From NCBI GenBank assembly GCA_900544975.1, contig UQXI01000001.1, positions 62,001 to 126,000 on the forward strand: 64,000 nucleotides of DNA. The letters are read 5' to 3'. Every line of letters begins with the position of its first letter. Positions within the stretch are counted from its first letter, which is position 1. Below the pieces are notes generated by a model that saw only the letters and a list, made by a program, of their open reading frames with translations, made no database searches and was not told where the DNA came from. Source of the DNA: an uncultured Eubacteriales bacterium (GTDB lineage Bacteria > Bacillota > Clostridia > Oscillospirales > Oscillospiraceae). Of the stretch, positions 7,772 to 16,100 are shown in pieces. Position numbers and translations under genes: made by a program.

Positions 7772-8287
7772 TTAGCCCACCTTCTCCTGCATGGGTTTCA
7801 GCGCCTTCGCTTTTTGCAGAGAGAACACCAGAATCCCGGACAGAAGCGACCCAGCCGCTGTAGAAATTAAAAAAGGAATGATGTAAGCATAAAATGCCAC
7901 GCTCCCCGCCTGCTGACCCATCAGGAAGATGGCAACGGGATAGGCGCTGAGCCCCCCCAGAATGGCGGTCCCAAAGACCTCCGCCGCCAGGGTCAGGAGA
8001 AGGTTCCCCGTTTTCCGATACGCAAGGCCGCACAGCAGCGCACCGAACATACTGCCCGGAAACGCCATCAGGCTTCCCAAGCCCATGAGATTTCGAAGCA
8101 GGCTGGCCGTGAACGCCCCGGTCACACCATACAGGGGGCCAAGGAACACGGCATAGAGAATGTTAACCATGTGCTGCACCGGTGCGCACTTGCTGCCAAA
8201 GACTGGGAAGGAAAGGGTGCTGCCTGCCACAGCAACGGCGCACAGGAGGCCTGCAAGCGCCAGTTTTTTTGCTTGATTTTGTTTCAT
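7772..8287 (-). CDS. thiW: ThiW, substrate-binding (S) component of an ECF thiamin-precursor transporter
   Basis: A 171-residue, strongly hydrophobic protein with about five or six membrane segments. ThiW proteins are S components thought to bring in the thiazole moiety, using the shared EcfAA'T module encoded elsewhere. The N-terminus KKLALAGLLCAVAVAGSTLS followed by FPVFGSKCAPVQHMVNIL is characteristic of ThiW, as is GSMFGALLCGLAYRKTG. ATG 8287 has AAAGGAG eight to nine bases before it. It is the first gene after the TPP riboswitch and terminator, and its neighbour thiM handles the same substrate, which supports the thiazole assignment. Confidence 0.92.
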   Translation of the reverse strand: MKQNQAKKLALAGLLCAVAVAGSTLSFPVFGSKCAPVQHMVNILYAVFLGPLYGVTGAFTASLLRNLMGLGSLMAFPGSMFGALLCGLAYRKTGNLLLTLAAEVFGTAILGGLSAYPVAIFLMGQQAGSVAFYAYIIPFLISTAAGSLLSGILVFSLQKAKALKPMQEKVG

Positions 8288-8510
8288 TGTCCAAACTCCT
8301 TTGAAATGATACAGAGAATGCGCAGCTGCTGCAGCGTCGCTTCCCTGCCTGGGTATGACAGGCCGCCTGGCCTGCCGGGAAGGTCGGTCGAGACTTGCTG
8401 GTCTCCTCTCACGCCGGAACACGGCTTCCCTCGCTGCAACAATTCGGCACAGGGCGCTCCCCCTCTGCCGGCGATCTGGCTGCTCTGCCTCTCCCCTTTC
8501 AAAAAAGTTC

Positions 8511-8545
8511 CAAAAAATCGGGGGTATTTCCCAAAAATACCCCCG
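8511..8545 (-). terminator. Intrinsic terminator of the TPP riboswitch expression platform
   Basis: On the minus strand GGGGGTATTT pairs with AAATACCCCC across a short loop, followed by GATTTTTT. It starts 16 bp after the aptamer, the expected place for a transcription-terminating OFF switch. About 220 bp lie between it and thiW; I see no gene in them. Confidence 0.9.
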
Positions 8546-8560
8546 AAAGAATCAAATTAT

Positions 8561-8645
8561 GACTTCCTACGGCGGCATTATCCGCATCAGGTAAAGGGTC
8601 GAAGTTGGATGACTTCCTCTCAGCCTGCTGCACAAGCTCCCCCGA
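8561..8645 (-). ncRNA. TPP riboswitch (THI element)
   Basis: Read on the minus strand, the segment contains the hallmark THI-box blocks in order: GGGGGAGCTTG, CAGGCTGAGAGGAAG, GACCCTTTACCTGATGCGGA, and TAATGCCGCCGTAGGAAG. These correspond to the pyrimidine-sensing CUGAGA and the pyrophosphate-sensing CCUGAU...GGAUAAUGC...GUAGGGAA regions. It lies upstream of thiW-thiM-thiE-thiD and is followed by a terminator, so excess TPP should stop transcription of the operon. Confidence 0.96.
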
Positions 8646-8708
8646 TTTTTTCTTATCATACCACAGCCTGCCCATCTTGTCAATTCCAGGCGAATTCCCA
8701 TTCCGGGT

Positions 8709-8811
8709 GCGTAGAGAACGGTCTTGACCGTTCCGCCTGGCAGGGGGGGTGGACCTTTGTAGAAGGCGAAAGGTCGTGCGCAGGCGGAGCGGTCAAGACC
8801 GCTCCCTACGC
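8709..8811. repeat. Inverted repeat with GCGTAGRG ends, 103 bp
   Basis: The arms 8709-8737 and 8783-8811 are imperfect reverse complements of 29 bp, and each arm contains its own palindrome (AACGGTCTTGACCGTT; AGCGGTCAAGACCGCT). The design matches the 28-bp-arm elements elsewhere in the window but with a different core. It lies in the 320-bp gap between the thi operon promoter region and guaD. Confidence 0.7.
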
Positions 8812-8965
8812 ATGCTCAATTTCTCTCCCCCGCATACACCAAAAGTCAAACAGAAGGGAAAAACCGCAGCGCCGAGCGTATCTGCCTCCGCACGGCGACA
8901 AAAACGGATTGAAAATTCGGATTGTCCCCCGTTAAGATGGGCGCAAAAGGAGGCTGAAGCCATCC

Positions 8966-10231
8966 ATGGATCATTTTGTATGCAAGGGGCAGCTTTTTTT
9001 CAGCACCGGCCCCGGCCACTGCCAGTGTATTCCCCACGGATTTCTGGTCTGTACCGATGGAATCTGCCAGGGGGCCTTCCCTGTGCTTCCGGATGCCTAC
9101 CGGGACCTGCCGCTCCTGGACTTTGGGGACCAGCTCATCCTCCCCGGGCTGGTGGATCTCCACCTCCACGGACCTCAGTTTGCCTATCGGGGCCTGGGGA
9201 TGGATCTGGAGCTTTTGGACTGGCTGCACACCCACACCTTCCCAGAGGAGGCCAAATTTCAGGACCTGGCCTATGCCGAGCCTGCCTACCGGCAATTCAC
9301 CCACGCTTTGAAACACAGCTTCACCACCCGGGCCGCCATCTTCGCCACTGCCCACACAGAAGCCACGCTGCTTCTCATGGATCTTCTGGACGAAAGCGGA
9401 CTCATCACCTATGTGGGCCGGGTGAATATGGACCGGGACTGCCCCGAACCCCTGCGAGAATCAGGCCCAAAAGCGGCGCTGGAAGAAACCCGGCGCTGGC
9501 TGGAGGCCGCTCAGGGCCGCTACCACCGGACCCGGCCCATTCTCACCCCCCGCTTCGTCCCCACCTGCTCCGCCCCCCTCCTGGAGGGCCTGGGGCAGCT
9601 GGCCCGGGAAATGAAACTTCCGGTGCAGAGCCATTTGTCGGAAAATCCAAAGGAGATTGCCCTGGTACAGGCGCGCTTTCCAGACGCCAGCTGCTATGCC
9701 CAGGTCTACGACCGGTTCGGCCTCCTGAGCACCCGCTGCATCATGGCCCACTGCGTCCACTCCGGGCCAGAGGAGCTGGCGCTTCTCAAAGAGCGGGGCG
9801 TTTTCATCGCCCACAGTCCGGAATCCAACACCAACCTCGCCTCTGGTGTGGCTCCGACCCGCCGCTTTTTGGAGCAGGGTCTCTCCGTCGGCCTGGCCTC
9901 CGACGTGGCCGGGGGCAGCAGCTTGAATCTCTTCCGGGCCATGGCCCACGCCGTCCAGGCCAGCAAGCTCCGCTGGCGGCTCCTGGACCAGGAGACCCCG
10001 CCCCTCACCTTCCCCCAGGCCTTCTGGCTGGCCACCCTGGGCGGCGGCCGCTTCTTCGGCCCTGTGGGAACCTTCGCCAAAGGCTACGCCTTCGACGCCC
10101 TGGTCCTGGACGACCGCCTCTTCCCCACTGTCCTGCCCCTGCCCATAGAGCAGCGGGTAGAACGCCTGGCCTACCTGGCAGAGGAGCGATGCCTCACCGC
10201 CAAATTTGTATCCGGACGTAGAATCCTATAA
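8966..10231 (+). CDS. guaD: Guanine deaminase (amidohydrolase superfamily)
   Basis: A 421-residue protein. Guanine deaminase converts guanine to xanthine and ammonia. The metal-binding motif DLHLHGPQFAYRG near residue 66-78 is the guanine-deaminase form of HxH (with HxPQ). WLHTHTFPEEAKF near 95, QSHLSENPKEI near 222, the metal histidine in MAHCVHSG near 258, and the metal aspartate in LASDVAGGSSLN near 312 are all present, so the active site looks complete. ATG 8966 has AAAGGAGG about 12 bases before it. It is a single-gene unit, ended by the hairpin at 10257-10286. It supplies nitrogen or xanthine for purine use. Confidence 0.94.
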   Translation: MDHFVCKGQLFFSTGPGHCQCIPHGFLVCTDGICQGAFPVLPDAYRDLPLLDFGDQLILPGLVDLHLHGPQFAYRGLGMDLELLDWLHTHTFPEEAKFQDLAYAEPAYRQFTHALKHSFTTRAAIFATAHTEATLLLMDLLDESGLITYVGRVNMDRDCPEPLRESGPKAALEETRRWLEAAQGRYHRTRPILTPRFVPTCSAPLLEGLGQLAREMKLPVQSHLSENPKEIALVQARFPDASCYAQVYDRFGLLSTRCIMAHCVHSGPEELALLKERGVFIAHSPESNTNLASGVAPTRRFLEQGLSVGLASDVAGGSSLNLFRAMAHAVQASKLRWRLLDQETPPLTFPQAFWLATLGGGRFFGPVGTFAKGYAFDALVLDDRLFPTVLPLPIEQRVERLAYLAEERCLTAKFVSGRRIL

Positions 10232-10249
10232 TCACAAACGTATCCAGTC

Positions 10250-10287
10250 AAAAAACATAGCGGCATGGTCAAAGCCATGCCGCTATC
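10250..10287 (-). terminator. Bidirectional terminator between guaD and yebC
   Basis: A perfect 12-bp stem, ATAGCGGCATGG (10257-10268) with CCATGCCGCTAT (10275-10286). On the minus strand it is followed by GTTTTTTG, a strong signal for the yebC end; on the plus strand the tail is weaker. Confidence 0.85.
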
Positions 10288-10291
10288 CTAT

Positions 10292-11029
10292 TTATTCCTG
10301 CTCCCAATTGTGCCAGACGTTCTGCACGTCGTCATCGTCATCGAAGAGGTCCAGCATTTTTTCCATGTTGGCGACGTCCTCTTCCTTCTCCAGCTTCTGA
10401 TAGTTCTGGGGAACCATCTCAATCTGGGCGGAGGCAAAGGCATAGCCCTTGGCGGTGAGGGCGTCGGCCACGGTGTTGAAGTCGTCGGGAGCGGTGTAGA
10501 CGGTGAAGCAATCTTCCTCGGCCTCGAAATCGTCGGCGCCGGAGTCCATCGCGTCCATCATCACGGCGTCCTCTTCGTAATCGCCATCCTCATTGTCAAT
10601 GACCAGAACACCCTTGCGGTCAAAGGACCAGGAGACACAGCCGGAAGCGCCCATGTTGCCGCCGTACTTGTCAAAGTGGTGGCGCATGGAGCCTGCGGTG
10701 CGGTTGCGGTTGTCGGTCATGGTCTCCACAATCACGGCCACGCCGCCGGGGCCGTAGCCTTCGTAGGTGATGGTCTCGTAATTGTCGCCGGAGCCTGCGC
10801 CAGCTGCCTTCTCCAGCACCCGCTTGATGTTGTCGTTGGGCATGTTGGCAGCCTTGGCCTTGGTGATGACCGTGGCCAGCCGGGAGTTGTTGGCAGGGTC
10901 GGTGATGCCGCCCCCCTCCTTCACAGCCACAATGATCTCCTTGGCGATTTTGGTAAAGGCGGCGGCCCGCTTGGCGTCCTGGGCGCCTTTGGTTTTTTGA
11001 ATGTTATGCCACTTGGAATGTCCGGACAT
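10292..11029 (-). CDS. yebC: YebC/PmpR-family regulatory protein
   Basis: A 245-residue protein with the family N-terminus MSGHSKWHNIQKTKGAQDAK at ATG 11029, preceded by AAGGGAAG. YebC proteins are ribosome- or DNA-associated; recent work on family members ties them to translation of proline-rich stretches, and others act as transcription factors. RLATVITKAKAANMPNDNIKR near residue 55 and YEGYGPGGVAVIVE near 92 are diagnostic. The C-terminus is very acidic (DLFDDDDDVQNVWHN). It lies downstream of the trmK-nif3 pair, about 110 bp after the Nif3-like gene. Confidence 0.95.
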   Translation of the reverse strand: MSGHSKWHNIQKTKGAQDAKRAAAFTKIAKEIIVAVKEGGGITDPANNSRLATVITKAKAANMPNDNIKRVLEKAAGAGSGDNYETITYEGYGPGGVAVIVETMTDNRNRTAGSMRHHFDKYGGNMGASGCVSWSFDRKGVLVIDNEDGDYEEDAVMMDAMDSGADDFEAEEDCFTVYTAPDDFNTVADALTAKGYAFASAQIEMVPQNYQKLEKEEDVANMEKMLDLFDDDDDVQNVWHNWEQE

Positions 11030-11138
11030 GAAAATCTTCCCTTCTATCGATATAGCGCCGCCATCCAAGCTTTCTTGAGGCAGCCCCTTGCAAACTCTGA
11101 ACATTGTAGCACAGAGAGCAGGACAAAATCAACAGGTT

Positions 11139-11930
11139 TCAGCAGAATTTTATGCAATCTGTGTGATGTTCGGACACTTTTACCTGGATTTGGGGAAATT
11201 GCCGCCGGAGCCGGTCCGCCAGAGCGGCGCACACCGGATGTTCCGTCCAGAAGTGACCGGCGTCAATGAGATTCAGCCCCAGATCCCGGGCGTCCCAGAA
11301 CTGGTTGTACTTCACGTCCGCCGTCACAAAGGTGTCGCAGCCTGCGTCAAAGACCGCCCGAATTCCGTCCCCGCAAGCGCCGCCCCCCACAGCCACCCGG
11401 CACACCGGCCGACCGCCGGAGACATACCGGAGCCCCGGGCAACCCAGCCCCTTCTTCACCTGCTCCAGAAACGTCTCCAGGGGAACCGGCTCCCGCCGCC
11501 CGGCCCGGAGTAGCCCCCAGGGCCGCCCCGCCTCGTCTACGCCGGAGGGATGTAGCACCACCGTCTCCTCCAGTCCCAAGGCCCCGGCCAGGCAGTCGTT
11601 GACCCCGCCTGGGGCGCAGTCCAGGTTGGTGTGGGCGTTGATGGCGGCCATATCCCGGGCCGCCAGGAACAGGAGACACCGGCCCACGGAGGTATCATCC
11701 GTCAGGGCTCGGACCGGCTGGAAGATGAGGGGATGGTGGGTCACCAGCAGCTCCGCCCCCCATTCAGCCGCCTCCCGGCACACATCCTCAAAGGGATCCA
11801 GGGCCACCAAAATCCGCCGGACCTCCCGGCCCGGCCGGCCGCAAAGGAGCCCCACATTGTCCCACTCCATCTTCATGTACCGGGGAGCCAAGGTCTCCAG
11901 AAAAGTCAAAATCTCTTGCACCGTGGTCAT
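11139..11930 (-). CDS. Nif3-like dinuclear metal centre protein
   Basis: A 263-residue member of the Nif3/YqfO (GTP cyclohydrolase I type 2 homologue) family, which forms toroidal hexamers with a two-metal site. Metal ligands are visible: LLVTHHPLIF near residue 61, NAHTNLDCAPGGVND near 96, and the C-terminal GHFWTEHPV near 225. The usual length without the inserted CutA-like domain is 250-280, as here. Its ATG overlaps the trmK stop by four bases (ATGA), the same gene pair order found in many Firmicutes (trmK-yqfO). The physiological function is not settled. Confidence 0.92.
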   Translation of the reverse strand: MTTVQEILTFLETLAPRYMKMEWDNVGLLCGRPGREVRRILVALDPFEDVCREAAEWGAELLVTHHPLIFQPVRALTDDTSVGRCLLFLAARDMAAINAHTNLDCAPGGVNDCLAGALGLEETVVLHPSGVDEAGRPWGLLRAGRREPVPLETFLEQVKKGLGCPGLRYVSGGRPVCRVAVGGGACGDGIRAVFDAGCDTFVTADVKYNQFWDARDLGLNLIDAGHFWTEHPVCAALADRLRRQFPQIQVKVSEHHTDCIKFC

Positions 11931-12604
11931 CGCGCCGCCTCCATCTCCCGCAGCTCTCTCAGAGCCGCGCTGTAGTATTCATATTTGGGTCCCCCCAGCC
12001 CCTCCAGGCCCAGCACCACCTTTTCCACCGCCTGGCGGCAGAAGGCCAGGTATTCCCCCACCAGGGGACTGCCGCCGGACAGGAGGGCGGGGCTGGCAAA
12101 GTGCTGCCCCGGGGTGAGACTCTGGCTGCCTGGCTTTGCCTCCAGGACGGTGTAGAGGAACTTTCCGTCCCGCACCGGCTCCTCCCGGGTGATGGTCCAG
12201 CCGGCCTCCGACAGATACTGCCGCAGCTCATTCTGGGAGGACTGGCACTGAAGCACCAGCCGGTATCCACCCGACCGCAGCCAGGGGCCGCCCCGAAGAA
12301 TCCCCACCATGGTCTCCGCCCCCAACCCTGCCATCAAAAGCACGTCAAAGTCCCGGGGCAGGCCCCGGACCCCGTCGCACTGGTGAAAGGAGAGGCCCTC
12401 CCGGACCCCGAACCGCCGGGCATTCTCCCTGGCCCGGGCCAGAGGCTGCGGCGCCACATCCGCCGCCAGGACCCGGCTGGCCAGCCGGGATTGCAGCAGA
12501 TAAATGGCCAGATATCCGTGGTCTGTCCCCACATCCGCCACCCGCTGCCCCGGCTCCACAAATGCGGCGCAGGCCAAAAGACGTTTCGAAATTGGAAGCT
12601 TCAT
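11927..12604 (-). CDS. trmK: tRNA (adenine(22)-N1)-methyltransferase TrmK
   Basis: A 225-residue class I SAM-dependent methyltransferase that makes m1A22 in tRNA in Firmicutes. The sequence begins MKLPISKRLLACAAFVEPGQ, then VADVGTDHGYLAIYLLQ (SAM motif I, about residues 23-39). LLMAGLGAETMVGIL near 90 matches the family's substrate loop, and VLQCQSSQNELRQYL follows. ATG 12604 has AGGAGG seven bases before it. It is coupled to the Nif3-like gene by an ATGA overlap. Confidence 0.95.
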   Translation of the reverse strand: MKLPISKRLLACAAFVEPGQRVADVGTDHGYLAIYLLQSRLASRVLAADVAPQPLARARENARRFGVREGLSFHQCDGVRGLPRDFDVLLMAGLGAETMVGILRGGPWLRSGGYRLVLQCQSSQNELRQYLSEAGWTITREEPVRDGKFLYTVLEAKPGSQSLTPGQHFASPALLSGGSPLVGEYLAFCRQAVEKVVLGLEGLGGPKYEYYSAALRELREMEAAR

Positions 12605-12642
12605 ACCATGTCCTCCTGATGGGTCCCTGCCGGAATGAAACA

Positions 12643-12680
12643 AGGAGGCGCCGCAGGGACCAGCCCCACAACGCCTCCTT
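12643..12680 (-). terminator. Probable terminator between the DUF1858 gene and trmK
   Basis: On the minus strand AGGAGGCG pairs with CGCCTCCT around an 18-21-base loop, followed by TGTTTC. It sits in the 85-bp gap after the DUF1858 stop, suggesting partial termination there. Confidence 0.5.
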
Positions 12681-12689
12681 TTGCAAAGC

Positions 12690-12920
12690 TTACTGTTTCT
12701 CCGCCTCGGCAGCCTCGCTGGCCTCCAGGAACCGGTTCAGCTGGGCCAGGAACGCGTCGCAGTCGATGCCATGGACCATGCAGGCCTCCTCCACGGTCTC
12801 ACCCCGGGAAGAGGGGCAGCCCAGGCAGTGCATGCCAATGGCCATAAAGAGGGGCGCAGACTGGGGTGCAATGTCCAGCACCTCGCCGATGATGGTATCT
12901 TTTTCAATGGTAACAGCCAC
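12690..12920 (-). CDS. DUF1858 (redox-disulfide) domain protein
   Basis: A 76-residue protein starting at GTG 12920, with AGGAGG eight bases before. The body (IIGEVLDIAPQSAPLFMAIG, then MHCLGCPSSRGETVEEAC) is the DUF1858 fold, often found beside or fused to hybrid-cluster proteins and DUF438 proteins. The CLGCPSSRGETVEEAC cysteines are the family's probable redox pair. It has its own promoter (12950-12978). Function in the cell is unknown; a redox role is inferred from the family. Confidence 0.88.
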   Translation of the reverse strand: MAVTIEKDTIIGEVLDIAPQSAPLFMAIGMHCLGCPSSRGETVEEACMVHGIDCDAFLAQLNRFLEASEAAEAEKQ

Positions 12921-12949
12921 GTTCAGAACCTCCTACGATTGTTTGCTTT

Positions 12950-12978
12950 ATTATACCCGGCAGTCTCTCAAAAAACAA
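12950..12978 (-). promoter_or_regulatory. Promoter for the DUF1858 gene
   Basis: On the minus strand TTGTTT (12973-12978), a 17-bp spacer and a perfect TATAAT (12950-12955) precede the GTG start by 30 bp. Confidence 0.6.
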
Positions 12979-13036
12979 GAGGAATTGTCAAAAAAGCGTT
13001 GTAAAACCATCTACAGCGCAGAGTCTCCCGGCAAAC

Positions 13037-13090
13037 CGCAACCAGCATAGGGGCTGCTTTACAGATGGTCCCCGCAAAGCAGCCCCCGCC
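13037..13090. terminator. Stem-loop downstream of surface protease 1
   Basis: GGGGCTGCTTT pairs with AAAGCAGCCCC around a loop of about 16 bases, just beyond the stop of the minus-strand protease gene. No strong T-run follows on the minus strand, so termination efficiency is uncertain. Confidence 0.45.
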
Positions 13091-13105
13091 AATCAGGCAA
13101 ACGTG

Positions 13106-16100
13106 TTAGATGATTTCCGAGTAGCGCAAGAGGACGGTGGCAATCTGCGCCCGGGTGGCGTTGCCCCGGGGATTGAGGAGGCCGTCCATACCGGTGAGGA
13201 TTCCACACTCCACTGCCCAGGCCATAGGCTCTTTGGCGTAGTTGCTGATTCTGCCCCAGTCGTCAAACTCCGTCAGATCCGCAGTCTTCTGCACATCCTG
13301 GCCGCTGTACTTGGCATACCGGGCCAGGAAGGTCACCATCTGCTCCCGGGTCACCGCTGCATCGGGCGCAAAGCGCGTGTCTGTCACACCCTTGGCAATC
13401 CCGTTTTCAGCCGCCCAAGCAATGGCGTTGCCATAATACCGGTCCATGTTCACATCTGTGAAGGGGGTGGTCTCCGCCGTCTCCGGCTCATCCGCCATCC
13501 GGTACAGAACCGTCACCATCTGCCCCCGGGTCAGCGTGCCGTTGGGCAGGAAGCGGTCCACCCCCACGCCCTTCATGATCCCCGTTCTCAGGACAAAGTC
13601 CACTCCTTCGTGATACCAGCGGGTGCAATCCAGATCGTGGAACGCCTCGGACGGGCAGTGGCTGCTGTCTGCGGCCGTCAAACGGGTCTCTGTCTCGCCG
13701 CAGGAAGCGCAGGTCCGCATCTCCTCTCCCGTTCGGGTGCAGGTGGGCGCTTTGCTCTCCGTCCAGTCGCTCCATGCATGGCCCAGGGCCTCGGTGAAGC
13801 AGTCCCGGTAGCTCTTGCCGCAGGTTTGGCAGGTGCGCTGGGTATATCCGCCCTCGGTGCAGGTGGCTGGCACCACAGTCTCCTCATACGCATGCTCCGG
13901 CACTGTGAGGGTCACTTCTTCCGTCTCATTCAGGTGCAGGTCGTTGTTTTGGAGCTTGGTGATGGCGAACGTCGCCTCCGTCTCCTCCTCTGCCCGGAAG
14001 GTCAAGGTAGCCAGCACTGTCCCGGCGGGGACCGCCTCCGAATTGGCGTAGCCAAAGGTCACCCGGCCCGTCTCTTTGTGGAAGCTGCTGTAAGCCGCCT
14101 GGCTATCTGCGCCTTCCAGACTCAGGCAGTCTGGGTCATAGTCCAGGGCAATCAGCCCGTTGGTGGTAGCATCGTCGGCTGTCATGGTCAAGGTCACAGT
14201 CTTGCCGGTACACTCCGTCTGATGCCCCACACTCTGGAGGGAAACCGGCAGTCGATCCAGATCCTGCCGGGGAGCCGCGCCGGTATGGGCCACATGGAGC
14301 GTGCCGCCAGGCGCTACGCGCTCTATGGCAGTATCAGAAATCTCCACCACAGAACCGGGCTCCGCCTCCACCGTAAACATGGGCGTCTCCGGCACATAGA
14401 TGGCGCTTTCTGCGGCCGTCCCGTTTTGCTTCACCGCATACAGGGCGGCGGGCCACACGCCGCTGCCCATGTTGGTGACCAGCGCGGAAACAAACATGCC
14501 CTGCTCTGCATCCCAGCTCAGGCGGTAAATCTCTGTGCCGTCCCCTGTGAACCGGGAAAGATACAGGTTCCCGTCATCTCCCGCCACCATGGAGCAGTAT
14601 TGCAGCTTCTCATACATGGGGAAGTCCACGCTCAGGTCTGTGGGCACAAAGCTAAAGCCATATGAACCCCGCTTCGGCGCTTCCAGGATCCACATGTATC
14701 CGGCGTCGTCCAGAATATAGATCACATCGCACACAGTGCCATATTGGTTCAGCGTGGTTCCATTGGCGGCCATAGCCACCAGCTTCGTCCCGCCGGTACT
14801 CTCCGACAGCCTGGAGAGGAAGCTGAAGCCTCCGCCAAATCCGTCAAAACCTTCCTCCATGGGGTTGAGGGGATAGTAGAAAGAATCCGAGGACATGGCC
14901 GCCACATGGGGCGCCTCCGGTGTAGACTGCTCCAGAGCAGCCACAGAAACCAGAGGATCTCTCCACGCGCAGGGGGCGACGGTACCCAGGATCTCACCGG
15001 TGGCCCGATCCACCTGATGCATCCGCATGTCCTTGGCAACCCCGGCGGCATCCAGCACATACAGCTTGTCCCCCGCTTTGTCATAGGTGGCAGTGGAAAG
15101 GGTGGTATCCAGCTTCCGGGTCTGACTCCAGGTGCTCTCTTCCTCCAGGTTCCAGTGGAAGAGCACCGTATCCCCGTCCGGATTCCGGAGAACGCCCTCC
15201 AGCGTGGCTTTCACCGTCTCCACCGTCACCTTGCAGGAGGCGGAAACCGTAGGATCCAGCTTGGCGGTCGCCGTGATGACGCACTCGCCTTCCGTCAGGC
15301 CGGTGACAAGACCCTGCTGGTCCACCGTAGCCACCGAAGGATCGGAAGAGCTCCAAATGACGCTCCGGTCCGTGGCGGTCCAGGGCAGTACCGTGGCGCT
15401 CAGCTGGGCCGTGTTCTCCAGGACAATGCTGCGGTTGGTAGAGGAAATCTGCACAGAACGCACCTGGTCTGTGGGCTGTGCCCAGCCGCCGCCGGAGGCG
15501 TTCTCTGGAATCAGCAGGCAGCACAGCTCATGGTTCAGGTCATTGTACCGAACATAGGCGCCGGCCTTCGGATCGATTTCCAAGAAATAAGCAGTGTAGT
15601 AGTAATAGCTGCTCCAGTACAACAATCCGCTGTTGGGGTCCACCTCCATGGCCTGGAGGTTATGGCTACCGCTGAGATTGGTCGCCACCACCAGGGCGGG
15701 TTCCGAAAGGGTATCCAAGGTAAAGGTGTACACTTCGCCAGTGCCATACTTGCTGCAGTAGAACGTACCCGCTCCGTCGCAGGCCAGGGTGTTGGTGTCC
15801 ACGCCAATTTCCCCGATCTCCGTCACCTCACCGGTGAGCTTGTCGATGGACATCAGCGTGTTTTCAAACACGCCGTAAAGGAGGCCGTCGGCTTTGTTAT
15901 AGGCCAGGTCGGTGAAATCCTTGCCGGTCCTGGCCACATAGGTCACATCACCCAGGTCCGTCTCCGGCATGACATAGAGCAGTCCCCGGTCGGTGGAGGC
16001 AAACACCAGATGGTCTGCAATGGTGGCTGCATGGAAATGGAAGTCGCTGTTGGCATGGTCCACCAGATCCCATCTGGTGGCATCCTTGTCAAAGGAAACC

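Noticed and set aside
8284..8502. A 72-codon frame in the leader between the riboswitch terminator and thiW
   Set aside because: No ribosome binding site and no recognisable motif; treated as untranslated leader.
11139..11930. Annotation of the Nif3-like gene as GTP cyclohydrolase I
   Set aside because: It belongs to the Nif3/YqfO family by its metal ligands; the cyclohydrolase name comes from one early assignment and is not supported by motifs here.
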